The notes beneath the pieces were generated by a model, which saw only the letters and a list, made by a program, of their open reading frames with translations, was not told where the DNA came from and did not search any database. The translations under genes were made by a program, and so were the position numbers. Shown here one piece after another: positions 45,674 to 54,653 of a stretch of 64,000 nucleotides of DNA (positions within the stretch are counted from its first letter, which is position 1; each line of letters begins with the position of its first letter). This DNA is from JAGNRR01 sp964409905 (GTDB taxonomy: Bacteria > Bacteroidota > Bacteroidia > Chitinophagales > Chitinophagaceae), in assembly GCA_964409905.1 (NCBI GenBank), contig CAYPET010000009.1:1-64000 (forward strand). Direction: 5' to 3'.

Positions 45674-46552
45674 ATGAATAAAATAGGTGAATCCGAATTG
45701 ATCATTACACCCGAAGGCCGTATTTACCATATTAATTTACGTCCCGATGAACTAGCTGACACCGTTATAACGGTGGGCGATCCCGAACGTGTTGCAGCAA
45801 TTTCAAAATATTTCGACGAAGTCGAATTCAAATCATCTCACCGAGAATTTGTGGTTCACACGGGTCGGGTAGGAAAAAAACGCATCACTGTACTATCCAG
45901 CGGTATTGGTCCGGATAATATTGATATTATTCTAAATGAACTAGACGCTTGCGCCAATATTGATTTTGAAACACGTCGCCAACGAAATAAACTTCGCCAA
46001 CTTGATATCATTCGATTAGGAACATCAGGTAGCTTGCAAGTAGACATCCCTGTTGACAGCCTTGTATTATCCAGTCATGGTGTTGGGTTAGATAATCTGT
46101 TGCACTTCTATAATATTCCTTACACCACACACGAACAAGATTTAGCTACAAGCTTCGCAGAGCATTGTGATTTAAAAAACACAGCCATAAAACCCTATGC
46201 CGTTACCTGCAATAATGATTTGCTATTTCATTTTAAAGCAGGTTTTCACCAAGGCATTACGGTCACTTGTCCTGGTTTTTATGCTCCACAAGGAAGAATA
46301 TTACGTGCTCCCTTGACGTTTCCTCATTTAGTTGACACATTTTCACGTTTTACGTATAATAAACACCGCATAACGAATTTTGAAATGGAGACTTCGGCTA
46401 TTTTTGGACTCGGAAAAATTTTTGGCCATCGTTGCCTATCTATCAATACCATAATTGCAAATCGTCAGGATAAAAGTTTTTCGAAAGATGCCGCATCAAG
46501 TATTGAAAATATGATAAAGAAATCGCTGGAAATAATCGAAAAAATATCATGA
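45674..46552 (+). CDS. Nucleoside phosphorylase (uridine phosphorylase-like)
   Basis: The 292-residue enzyme is of the PNP/UDP phosphorylase family. The phosphate-binding start is ITVGDPERVAAI, the central segment is VLSSGIGPDN, RLGTSGSLQ is the family's core strand, and NFEMETSAIFGLGKI contributes the ribose contact (Glu-Met-Glu). It cleaves nucleosides with phosphate to give base and ribose 1-phosphate; uridine is likely but not certain. The stop overlaps dapF by 4 bp (ATGA), indicating one operon. Confidence 0.9.
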   Translation: MNKIGESELIITPEGRIYHINLRPDELADTVITVGDPERVAAISKYFDEVEFKSSHREFVVHTGRVGKKRITVLSSGIGPDNIDIILNELDACANIDFETRRQRNKLRQLDIIRLGTSGSLQVDIPVDSLVLSSHGVGLDNLLHFYNIPYTTHEQDLATSFAEHCDLKNTAIKPYAVTCNNDLLFHFKAGFHQGITVTCPGFYAPQGRILRAPLTFPHLVDTFSRFTYNKHRITNFEMETSAIFGLGKIFGHRCLSINTIIANRQDKSFSKDAASSIENMIKKSLEIIEKIS

Positions 46553-47325
46553 CAATAAAGTTCTATAAATATCAAGGTGCAGGTAATGACTTTGTAATGG
46601 TGCACACCGATACGCCAAACCCGTTTGCATCACTCACTACAACCGACATAAAAAAAATATGTGATCGAAACTTCGGCGTAGGCGCTGATGGTTTCATTGT
46701 GCTGCAATCTGTACCAGACTATGATTTTGAGATGATTTATTACAACAGCGATGGTAATATAAGCACCATGTGTGGCAATGGTGGACGTTGCGCGGTTGCC
46801 TTTGCGCGACAAATAAAACTCATTGGCGACACAACACGTTTTTTGGCTATTGATGGACCTCACGAAGCGACTTTTGTAGACGATAATGTATCCTTATCAA
46901 TGAAGGATGTTGCAGATATTCAACAAGCCGAAACTTTTTATCAACTCGACACTGGCTCGCCGCATTATATAACCTTTGTAGAAAATGTTCAGGATATAAA
47001 AGTGGCGCAGGAAGGGAGATTGATAAGAAACAGCCCTCGCTTTGCTGCTGCAGGAATCAACGTGAATTTTGTAGAAGTGAAAAAAGATGATGCCCTTTTC
47101 ATGCGAACCTACGAGCGAGGCGTTGAAAACGAAACATTAAGTTGTGGCACAGGTGTTACAGCTGCAGCCTTGGTGCAAATGATGCGAAGTGGATTAAATC
47201 ATATTGCCGTCGAAACGTTGGGCGGTAAATTATCAGTGCAAGCTACCAAAAACGAAAATGGGTTTGAAGATATTCGCCTAATCGGTCCGGCGGAATTTGT
47301 GTTTTCAGGAGAATATACATTTTGA
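46549..47325 (+). CDS. dapF: Diaminopimelate epimerase
   Basis: The 258-residue enzyme converts LL- to meso-diaminopimelate for peptidoglycan and lysine. Motifs are KYQGAGNDFVM at the start, the first catalytic Cys in STMCGNGGRC, and the second in ETLSCGTGVTAAA. Length is typical. It is flanked in an apparent operon by the nucleoside phosphorylase (4-bp overlap) and a Nudix gene (2-bp gap). Confidence 0.96.
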   Translation: MTIKFYKYQGAGNDFVMVHTDTPNPFASLTTTDIKKICDRNFGVGADGFIVLQSVPDYDFEMIYYNSDGNISTMCGNGGRCAVAFARQIKLIGDTTRFLAIDGPHEATFVDDNVSLSMKDVADIQQAETFYQLDTGSPHYITFVENVQDIKVAQEGRLIRNSPRFAAAGINVNFVEVKKDDALFMRTYERGVENETLSCGTGVTAAALVQMMRSGLNHIAVETLGGKLSVQATKNENGFEDIRLIGPAEFVFSGEYTF

Positions 47326-47327
47326 CA

Positions 47328-47783
47328 ATGCCAAATTATACCATTCGTGTTTATGGCATTTGCATAAACAATCAACAAGAAGTTCTCATCACGCATGAGC
47401 GCATTGGAGACTTTGAATTTACTAAATTTCCTGGTGGTGGTATGGAGGCTGGCGAAGGTACCTTAGCATGCTTGCAGCGTGAATGGCTTGAAGAATTGCA
47501 TAGTGAAATTGAGATTCTTGATCATTTTTATACCACAGATTTTTATCAGGCATCAGCATTTCATACCGATACTCAACTACTAAGTGTTTACTATCTCGTA
47601 AAAGTTAGCGAAGAAATAGTTGTGGCTACAGCAAAAAAGAAAGCATTTAGCTATCAAGATGAGAAGGAAGAATACTTCCGTTGGATGCCCATTCATTTGC
47701 TCACAGAGGAGTACATGAGTTTTCTGGTAGATAAATATGTTGTTCGTCTCCTAAAAAAAATGACTCGCCGAAGCGAGTCATAA
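47328..47783 (+). CDS. Nudix hydrolase
   Basis: The protein, about 151 residues, has a Nudix box GGGMEAGEGTLACLQREWLE at about 36-56, keeping G-x5-E-x7-REUxEE. The substrate (a nucleoside diphosphate derivative) cannot be named. I use ATG 47328 (MPNYTIRVYG) over TTG 47322. The last codons (KKMTRRSES) are encoded inside a hairpin that, on the other strand, is a terminator for hppD. Confidence 0.9.
   Translation: MPNYTIRVYGICINNQQEVLITHERIGDFEFTKFPGGGMEAGEGTLACLQREWLEELHSEIEILDHFYTTDFYQASAFHTDTQLLSVYYLVKVSEEIVVATAKKKAFSYQDEKEEYFRWMPIHLLTEEYMSFLVDKYVVRLLKKMTRRSES
47753..47780 (-). terminator. Terminator of hppD, inside the Nudix coding end
   Basis: Read on the minus strand, TGACTCGC and GCGAGTCA pair around a four-base loop and are followed by eight Ts. 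It lies 24 bp beyond the hppD stop and overlaps the last codons of the convergent Nudix gene. Confidence 0.85.
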
Positions 47784-47803
47784 TTATTTAAAATATCCAA
47801 AGT

Positions 47804-48934
47804 CTAAAGATTACCTCGACTCTCCTGCTCTCTCTCTATAGCTTCGAACAACGCTTTAAAATTTCCTTTTCCGAAACTTTGTGCACCCTTGCGTTGGATT
47901 ATTTCGAAAAACATGGTGGGACGATCTTCCACAGGTTTGGTGAAGATTTGCAATAGGTAGCCTTCATTATCACGATCAATCAAGATACCCAAATCGCGCA
48001 ATGGCGCCAAATCCTCATCGATTTCACCCACACGATCTAACACTGTTTCGTAGTATGAACCGGGTATAGTTAGAAACTCTACCCCTCGTTTTTGCAGTGC
48101 AGTCACAGTTTCAATAATGTTATCAGTAGCTACAGCAATGTGTTGCACTCCTTCGCCCTCGTAAAAATCAAGATACTCTTCTACCTGTGATTTTTTCTTT
48201 CCTTCGGCTGGCTCGTTTATCGGGAACTTAATATAACCGTTTCCATTGCTCATTACTTTACTCATCAGTGCTGAGTATTCAGTGGAGATATCCTTGTCGT
48301 CAAAGCTTAAAATATTTTTGAATCCCATCACATCTTCATAAAATTTCACCCACGGGTTCATCTGATTCCAACCTACATTACCCACGCAATGATCTATATA
48401 TTTCAAACCAACGGATTCAGGATTGTAGGTACTTTCCCATTTTCGGTAGCCTGGCATAAACACCCCATTATAATTTTTTCGTTCTACAAAAACGTGCACC
48501 ACCTCGCCATACGTATGTATACCACTCAATCGAACTTCACCATTTTCGTCTGAAATGGTTTTTGGCTCCATATAGGATGTTGCACCGCGCTTCATAGTTT
48601 CTTCATAGGCAGCATATGCATCATCAACCCACAATGCTAAAACCTTTACTCCATCACCGTGTTTTTTATGATGCTCTGCAATTGGATGACTGCTTTTCAA
48701 AGGCGAGGTAAGTATCAATCGAATTTTATCTTGTTGAATCACATAAGAGGCGCGATCCATAACCCCTGTTTCGGGACCAGCATAGGCCAACGATTCAAAC
48801 CCAAAGGCTGTTTTGTAATAATGTGCAGCTTGTTTGGCATTACCTACATATAATTCCATATAATCAGTACCCAATAGCGGTAGAAATTCAGTTTCAACGG
48901 CTGTATTTGGGGCTGTCTCTGTTGCTGTACTCAT
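47804..48934 (-). CDS. hppD: 4-hydroxyphenylpyruvate dioxygenase
   Basis: The 376-residue Fe(II) enzyme converts 4-hydroxyphenylpyruvate to homogentisate in tyrosine breakdown. The two vicinal-oxygen-chelate halves are visible. The Fe ligands are expected in KYIDHCVGNV (His), GVQHIAVATDN (His) and TMFFEIIQRKG (Glu). Length fits the family. The gene is alone on its strand, with a -7 element close upstream and a terminator downstream. Homogentisate dioxygenase is not in the window. Confidence 0.96.
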   Translation of the reverse strand: MSTATETAPNTAVETEFLPLLGTDYMELYVGNAKQAAHYYKTAFGFESLAYAGPETGVMDRASYVIQQDKIRLILTSPLKSSHPIAEHHKKHGDGVKVLALWVDDAYAAYEETMKRGATSYMEPKTISDENGEVRLSGIHTYGEVVHVFVERKNYNGVFMPGYRKWESTYNPESVGLKYIDHCVGNVGWNQMNPWVKFYEDVMGFKNILSFDDKDISTEYSALMSKVMSNGNGYIKFPINEPAEGKKKSQVEEYLDFYEGEGVQHIAVATDNIIETVTALQKRGVEFLTIPGSYYETVLDRVGEIDEDLAPLRDLGILIDRDNEGYLLQIFTKPVEDRPTMFFEIIQRKGAQSFGKGNFKALFEAIEREQESRGNL

Positions 48935-48950
48935 AATCTTAGATTTTCGG

Positions 48951-48958
48951 CAAAGTTA
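48951..48958 (-). promoter_or_regulatory. -7 promoter element of hppD
   Basis: The minus strand reads TAACTTTG, an exact TAnnTTTG match, 16 bp upstream of the hppD ATG. Confidence 0.5.
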
Positions 48959-49109
48959 ATATTTTGAGTATTGAAAGTAGAATGTAAGCTATTGAAATAT
49001 GCAGATATTGACAAAAATCAAGTTGACGGCTGCTGATGGGAGTATCTTTAACGAATCTTAAAGTTTATACTATGGTTGTCTAACTTTCTATAGGGTTCTT
49101 TGTAGGCCT

Positions 49110-49964
49110 ATGAAAAATTATTGGACTCAATTGGAACCTTGGATACTCTCACATGGCATACACATTGGCATTATTCTGATTATTGCCTATATCTCGTCTA
49201 AAATTATGCATCGCATAATAGATAAAACAGTACGGGTGGCTATTCGAACCAGTAAATACTCTTCTTCTGTGGCCGAGGTCAAACGAGAGGATACGCTTAT
49301 CAATATATTCAACACAAGCTTAAAAATTGTCATCCTAATTATCATGTCTATGATGATATTGCAAGAGTTTGGCATTCAAATAGGCCCTATGTTAGCGGCG
49401 GCAGGGGTAGTTGGTTTAGCACTTGGCTTTGGCGGTCAGTATCTTATCCGAGACCTCATAACGGGCTTATTTATTATTTTGGAAAATCAATACAGAATGG
49501 GCGATATCATAGAAATCGACGGCACAGGCGGCGTAGTGGAAGATATCAGTTTACGCAAAACAACCTTACGCAATCTTGATGGTACTATTCATCATATTCC
49601 TCATGGTGAAATAAAAAAAGTATCCAATCTTACAAAAGACTTTTCGAGAGTAAACCTTGACATTGGAGTTTCTTACAATGCATCTTTGGATGAAGTGATT
49701 GAAGTAGTGAATCAAACGGGTATTGCGTTAGCTGAGGACGGTGATTGGAAATCGGCCATTCTCAAAGCACCACAGTTTTTGCGTGTTGACGATTTTGCCG
49801 ACTCGGCCGTCATGATAAAAATCGTAGGTGAAACCGAGCCATTACAACAATGGGCTGTGGCCGGCGAATTTCGTAAACGATTAAAAATTGCTTTTGATAA
49901 AGCCGGTATCGAAATTCCATTTCCACAAATGGTAGTGCATCAAGCCAAGCCTGAAAATAGCTAA
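49110..49964 (+). CDS. MscS-family mechanosensitive channel
   Basis: The 284-residue protein has three membrane helices (about 15-35, 65-88 and 92-125). The pore helix region is AAAGVVGLALGFGGQYLIRDLITG, followed by the cytosolic beta domain (DIIEIDGTGGVVEDISLRKTTLR) and the alpha/beta end. It opens under membrane tension to release solutes on osmotic downshift. The length equals the small E. coli MscS type. It converges on the NamZ-like gene with a 9-bp spacer. Confidence 0.93.
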   Translation: MKNYWTQLEPWILSHGIHIGIILIIAYISSKIMHRIIDKTVRVAIRTSKYSSSVAEVKREDTLINIFNTSLKIVILIIMSMMILQEFGIQIGPMLAAAGVVGLALGFGGQYLIRDLITGLFIILENQYRMGDIIEIDGTGGVVEDISLRKTTLRNLDGTIHHIPHGEIKKVSNLTKDFSRVNLDIGVSYNASLDEVIEVVNQTGIALAEDGDWKSAILKAPQFLRVDDFADSAVMIKIVGETEPLQQWAVAGEFRKRLKIAFDKAGIEIPFPQMVVHQAKPENS

Positions 49965-49973
49965 GCGCATTTT

Positions 49974-51155
49974 CTAAAAATCTTCGTAGAGCAAGTATTT
50001 TTTTCGAATTGCCTTAAAAGCGGTAAGTGCTGGCTCCCAGGATGCACGAATTTCTTGTGTTGTTTTGTTTGCTACGATTTGCTTTCGAAGGGAGGCTGTA
50101 CCGGCTAATTTTTCAAAAAATGTATTGAAGAAATCAGCCTGATTGTTGCTTGCATTGTATGCTTTTTGTACATATTCCAGCCGCAACTGACCATTCATTT
50201 GTTGCAAAATTTCAGAAACAGGAGCATGCAAATTTTCACCATAACATACTTGCCCCATATAGAGCGGTTTTGCGGACCCGTAGCTGGATAGTGGCTTAAA
50301 GGTGAATTTTTCATGTTTATAATCCGGATGCCCCCAAACCTCAAAAGGTGTTTCTGTGCCCCTGCCCACGCTAACCTCTGTGCCCTCAAAAAAACAAAGA
50401 CTCGGATATAACAACACGGCTTGTAAAGAACGCAAATTTGGCGAGGGAGCAACCGGCAGTTTGTACAGCATGTTGTGCGAGTAATTTTTACACGGTATCA
50501 CTTTTAGATTGACCTTTCTTTTGTTTGCCAACCAACCTTCACCATTCAGCATATTGGCATATTCGCCTACGGTCATGCCATGCACCACCGGGATAGATTG
50601 CATACCTACAAATGAGGTATATTCTTTTTCTAATACCGGACCATCAACATAAAAGCCATTAGGATTTGGCCTGTCGAGCACAATAAGTTCCTTGTCATGT
50701 TCTGCACAAGCCTCCATCATATATTGCAAGGTGGAGATGTATGTATAGAAACGAGTGCCGACATCCTGTATATCGAAAATGATTACATCAACATTGGCTA
50801 ATTGATCCTTAGTTGGTTTTTTATTCTTCCCATAAAGGGATATGATTGGCAATCCCGTTTTGGTGTCTTTGCCATTTTTAACATGTGCTCCGGCGTCTGC
50901 ATCCCCTCTAAATCCATGCTCAGGAGCAAAAATCGTTTCCAGTTTCAGGCCTTTTTCATGCAGTTGATCAACCAAATGTTCATTATGAGCTATGGATGTT
51001 TGGTTTACCAATAATCCAATTCGTTTATTTTGGTATTGCGCATAGATAGTATCAACAAATTGCTCTGCACCTACAACCACGTCAGTAGCAAATTGTTGCG
51101 CCTGCAATGCCAGGGATGCCAACATGAATAGCATACTATTTAGTATTAACTTCAT
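49974..51155 (-). CDS. DUF1343 / NamZ-type exo-beta-N-acetylmuramidase
   Basis: The 393-residue protein has a signal peptide (about 1-19, ending LALQAQ). The DUF1343 motifs are LLVNQTSIA, IFAPEHGFRGDADAGA, SLYGKNKKPT, FDIQDVGTRFYTY and VLDRPNPNG. The family includes NamZ, which removes terminal MurNAc from peptidoglycan fragments, so a role in wall recycling in the periplasm is likely. Confidence 0.9.
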   Translation of the reverse strand: MKLILNSMLFMLASLALQAQQFATDVVVGAEQFVDTIYAQYQNKRIGLLVNQTSIAHNEHLVDQLHEKGLKLETIFAPEHGFRGDADAGAHVKNGKDTKTGLPIISLYGKNKKPTKDQLANVDVIIFDIQDVGTRFYTYISTLQYMMEACAEHDKELIVLDRPNPNGFYVDGPVLEKEYTSFVGMQSIPVVHGMTVGEYANMLNGEGWLANKRKVNLKVIPCKNYSHNMLYKLPVAPSPNLRSLQAVLLYPSLCFFEGTEVSVGRGTETPFEVWGHPDYKHEKFTFKPLSSYGSAKPLYMGQVCYGENLHAPVSEILQQMNGQLRLEYVQKAYNASNNQADFFNTFFEKLAGTASLRKQIVANKTTQEIRASWEPALTAFKAIRKKYLLYEDF

Positions 51156-51193
51156 TGCTTAAAAGTAATTCCTCACCATGACTATCTTCATAA

Positions 51194-52519
51194 ATGAAAA
51201 TTAAATTATCTAGGCTGGCCATTATTATAGTAATGCTCCTTTATAGCGTAACATCCTTTTTACACTTTTCTCACCATAAACCACCAAGGGTTACAACTTG
51301 GGACGCGTTAGGCTACTATTTGTATTTACCAGCCACATTTATCTATCATGATTTGGATAGATTGTCTTTTTACCCGGAAATTGAAAAAAAATATAGCCTG
51401 CAAGGAAAAGAAAATGAGTTTTATCAGTTTTCCAAATTGCCCAATGGCAATTACACGGGTAAATATTTTACGGGTATTGCCATTTTGCAAAGTCCCTTCT
51501 TTCTATTGGCTCATGGCTACTGTGTGCTAACCAATCATTTTCATGCCGATGGATTTTCTAGTCCATATCAATTAAGTATTATTCTAGCGGCTTTATTCTA
51601 CTGTGGGCTTGGTTTGTGGCTTTTGCGGATTAATCTATCTCGCTACTATTCCGAAAACATAGTTGCAGCCAGTTTAATCATTATCGGCCTTGCCACAAAT
51701 CTAATACAATACGCTGCTGTAGATGTTGGCCAATCTCATGTATATCTTTTCTTTTTGTATGCACTAATCATTTACCTTACTGGGCTGTGGCACGATAATC
51801 ACACTAACTTGCTGGCATTGCTTATTGGTGGTTGTATTGGGCTTGCCACACTTTGTAGGCCCACGGAAATTATCATGTTTTTCATCCCACTACTTTGGTA
51901 TGTCGGCGATAAGGAAAAATGGAAGCTAAAACTGGCTGCATTATTCTCTGATAGAAAACAGTTTATTTTCACCAGTTTAGGTTTTCTTATTTTTATAGGT
52001 GTTCAACTAGTGTATTGGCAGTTTACAACCGGATCCTTCATCTACGATGTTGGCAGCAAATGGCATTTTTTAAATCCACATTGGCGCGTGTTATTCGGCT
52101 TTGAAAAAGGTTGTTTTATCTACACCCCAATCACCATTTTGTTTGCCGTTGGATTAGTATTGATAAAAAAAGACAGTCCTTTTAAAAAGGCTATTATCAC
52201 TTTCAGTTTACTGAATATTTGGATTGTGATTGCTTGGGCCGATTGGCGCTATGGCGGTAGCTACAGTACAAGAGCTTTAGTGCAATCTTATCCTGTATGG
52301 GCGTTTGCATTTGCGGCTTGTTTACAATGGATAGCTAACACAAAACTGAAATCATTTTTTTACGCCTTGAGTATTTATCTGATATGCGTAAACCTCTTTC
52401 AGGTATACCAGTACAATACCGGCATTCTTCATTATGATAAGATGAACTTTGATTACTACAAGCGGATTTACCTCAATCCCAAAGTAACTGAAGAAGATAA
52501 AAAGCTGCTATCCCCCTAA
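51194..52519 (+). CDS. Polytopic membrane protein, glycosyltransferase-like
   Basis: The 441-residue protein has about ten predicted membrane helices. An extracytoplasmic loop near the N-terminus contains TTWDALGYYLYLPATFIYHDL and NYTGKYFTGIAI, a layout reminiscent of GT-C (dolichyl/undecaprenyl-phosphate sugar) glycosyltransferases with an acidic residue in the first loop. I do not recognise a named subfamily. It lies 38 bp from the divergent NamZ-like start and its 3' end overlaps the LutA-like gene by 4 bp. Confidence 0.65.
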   Translation: MKIKLSRLAIIIVMLLYSVTSFLHFSHHKPPRVTTWDALGYYLYLPATFIYHDLDRLSFYPEIEKKYSLQGKENEFYQFSKLPNGNYTGKYFTGIAILQSPFFLLAHGYCVLTNHFHADGFSSPYQLSIILAALFYCGLGLWLLRINLSRYYSENIVAASLIIIGLATNLIQYAAVDVGQSHVYLFFLYALIIYLTGLWHDNHTNLLALLIGGCIGLATLCRPTEIIMFFIPLLWYVGDKEKWKLKLAALFSDRKQFIFTSLGFLIFIGVQLVYWQFTTGSFIYDVGSKWHFLNPHWRVLFGFEKGCFIYTPITILFAVGLVLIKKDSPFKKAIITFSLLNIWIVIAWADWRYGGSYSTRALVQSYPVWAFAFAACLQWIANTKLKSFFYALSIYLICVNLFQVYQYNTGILHYDKMNFDYYKRIYLNPKVTEEDKKLLSP

Positions 52520-53232
52520 AAGTTGCTTAACACTTCGGCGAAATGCAGCACTTTGACAGGACTCTTTAATTTGTTGATATACGTTTTCAAATGTAATAGG
52601 CAACTGGCGTCTGTTGATATGATATAGTCAGCCCCTAATTGCACGGCCTCCTGTATTCGAGAGTGCGCCATAGCTTCAGCAATGGGCTGATATGTGGTAG
52701 CAAAAGTGCCACCAAATCCGCAGCAACTCGCATTTTGAGCGGATGCCAAAAGCGTCAAACCATGAACACCTGCCAGCAATTTTCGCGCTCCGGACTGACT
52801 AGTGCAGTCCTGCGCAGCTCCACATGAATCTAAAAAAACGGCATTTCCTTTCAAACTAGCCGGCACCTGATTAATCTTTAAAACTTCGGTAAGAAACACA
52901 CTTAATTCGAAAGTACGTTCAGCAAGTTTTTGTGCTGTCTCTTGTTGCCGACCAGGTTCATACATTTCGGGCAAATTCCTTCGTACAAAACTCACACAGC
53001 TACCTGAGGGAGCTACAATCATTTCCGGAGCGGCAAAATCTTGTAAGAAAACACTGCTAACGGCTTTGGCCTCTTTGATATAGCCACTTAAATACGCGGG
53101 CCGCCCGCAACAATGAATATTGGGCTGATATAAAACTGTACAGCCAAATTTTTCCAGCAACTTTATGGTCGCAAAACCCACTTCGGGGTACAATCGATCA
53201 GCAAAACATGGAATGAACAATTGAACGGTCAT
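52516..53232 (-). CDS. LutA/YkgE-like cysteine-rich (CCG) protein
   Basis: The 238-residue protein has two CCG domains with NIHCCGRPAYLSGY and ASCCGFGGTFATTY as the Cys-containing signatures, plus FIPCFADRLYPEVG at the N-terminus. These bind a non-cubane Fe-S cluster in heterodisulfide-reductase and lactate-oxidase subunits. LutA works with LutB and LutC in L-lactate oxidation; neither is adjacent here. It may act with a partner coded elsewhere. Confidence 0.88.
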   Translation of the reverse strand: MTVQLFIPCFADRLYPEVGFATIKLLEKFGCTVLYQPNIHCCGRPAYLSGYIKEAKAVSSVFLQDFAAPEMIVAPSGSCVSFVRRNLPEMYEPGRQQETAQKLAERTFELSVFLTEVLKINQVPASLKGNAVFLDSCGAAQDCTSQSGARKLLAGVHGLTLLASAQNASCCGFGGTFATTYQPIAEAMAHSRIQEAVQLGADYIISTDASCLLHLKTYINKLKSPVKVLHFAEVLSNF

Positions 53233-53248
53233 AATACTTAAAGGTACT

Positions 53249-53722
53249 CTATAAGGATTGTTTCAAGGCTAACATGGCTAAAGCCGTCTGAGCGGCTTCT
53301 TTGCCCTTGTGTCCGTGAACGCCACCGAGACGCTCCCAAGCCTGAGCTTCATTCTCCAGGGTGAGCACTCCAAAAATTACCGGACTGTCCTGGTTTAGAT
53401 TCAATTGAGTAATGGCGTTATTTGCCGCCTCACAAACATAGTCAAAATGGGGGGTGCCTCCGCGAATCACGCAGCCAAAAGCGATATAAGCATCTGCATG
53501 ATACCTTTTGTAGTGCTGTTGAATAGCAAAGCCTAATTCTATGGCTCCGGGCACCAACATTTCGTAAAGCTGAATTTGTGGATAGCGATCTAATACAGCC
53601 TTCGCACCAGCTACCAGTTCAGTATTTATTGCTTTGTTCCATTGTGTGGAAACTATAACCAGACGTGCATTTTTTAAATCAGCAACATCGTTTTCAAGAA
53701 AATTTTCAGGCTGTGTGGCCAT
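53249..53722 (-). CDS. ribH: 6,7-dimethyl-8-ribityllumazine synthase
   Basis: The 157-residue enzyme carries out the penultimate step of riboflavin synthesis. Motifs are VSTQWNKAINTELVAGA, the LVPGAIELGFAIQ segment, FGCVIRGGTPHFDYV with the catalytic His, and GVLTLENEAQAWERLGG. It normally forms 5-mers or 60-mers. The upstream gene on this strand is the TPR protein (8-bp gap), so they are probably co-transcribed. Confidence 0.96.
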   Translation of the reverse strand: MATQPENFLENDVADLKNARLVIVSTQWNKAINTELVAGAKAVLDRYPQIQLYEMLVPGAIELGFAIQQHYKRYHADAYIAFGCVIRGGTPHFDYVCEAANNAITQLNLNQDSPVIFGVLTLENEAQAWERLGGVHGHKGKEAAQTALAMLALKQSL

Positions 53723-53729
53723 GGATAAA

Positions 53730-54446
53730 TTATATGCTGTAATCGCCTAAACGAGCCAGATACTTCTCCGCATTTCGAGATTGGGCACTTGTAGCAAATT
53801 CTGTTGTGATACGCTTGTATATCTCAATAGCCTTTGCCGTATCACCACCTTGCTCTAAGGCTATTGCCATGCGCTCAAGATATAATGGTGTAAGATAAAT
53901 ATCATTTTTATCTGCTGTAGCCTGTTTGTAATAATCAATCGCTTCTTTGGTTTTACCCAACTCCATGTGCGCATCCCCAAGTGTACCCAATTTGATAGTT
54001 TCTGCCAATGTACCCGCTCCATCAAAATCCTTCAAATATTTAATGCCTTTGTCAAATTCACCTTGCCCAACAAGTATGCGGCCGGCATAAAACTTAGCCA
54101 GGTTACCTGCATCAGTAGAGCCATATTTATCAATGATTTTCAAAAAACCATAATTATTACCATCGCCATTTAGGGCTAAATTCATTGAATCCATGGCAAA
54201 ATATTGTTGCGCCATAAAAATGGCATCATTGGCCTTTTGATTCTTGGGTTTTTGTAAAAAGTTATTGTAAGCATACACCCCCACAACGAGCACCAAAGCC
54301 CCAAGGAGTATGCTATTCAGCATTTTTTTATTCTTCTCATACCAACTCTCAATACCTTTTAACGTCTCCTCAGCTGTTGGGACATCATCTTCGGTTGGTC
54401 TTACTTGAGGATTTCTAGGTGCAGTATACGCATCACGTTTGGCCAT
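53730..54446 (-). CDS. TPR-repeat membrane-anchored protein (YfgM-like)
   Basis: The protein, about 238 residues from ATG 54446 (MAKRDAYTAPRNPQ), has a short basic N-terminus, one membrane helix (about 40-62, LLGALVLVVGVYAYNNF) and then tetratricopeptide-like helices (about 80-235; GEFDKGIKYLKDF, GKTKEAIDYYKQA, DTAKAIEIYKRI). This resembles YfgM/BamD-like periplasmic TPR scaffolds. The start at 54488 given by a longer reading is less likely. Confidence 0.85.
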   Translation of the reverse strand: MAKRDAYTAPRNPQVRPTEDDVPTAEETLKGIESWYEKNKKMLNSILLGALVLVVGVYAYNNFLQKPKNQKANDAIFMAQQYFAMDSMNLALNGDGNNYGFLKIIDKYGSTDAGNLAKFYAGRILVGQGEFDKGIKYLKDFDGAGTLAETIKLGTLGDAHMELGKTKEAIDYYKQATADKNDIYLTPLYLERMAIALEQGGDTAKAIEIYKRITTEFATSAQSRNAEKYLARLGDYSI

Positions 54447-54653
54447 AACTTTTCTTAATTGGTGCGCAAATTTACTACAAATTACCATTTAAGGCAATAA
54501 ACACTGTCCTAATTCTCCACAGTCAAAACCAATGCCCAAAGGGTGATTTTTTTTACGGTCATTTGTAAAAATTTCTATAAATCACAGATATCAACAGCTT
54601 TTCGTGCATAAATAAAGTTTATTATCACAAGGTTCTGCTTCATATTTGTAAAA

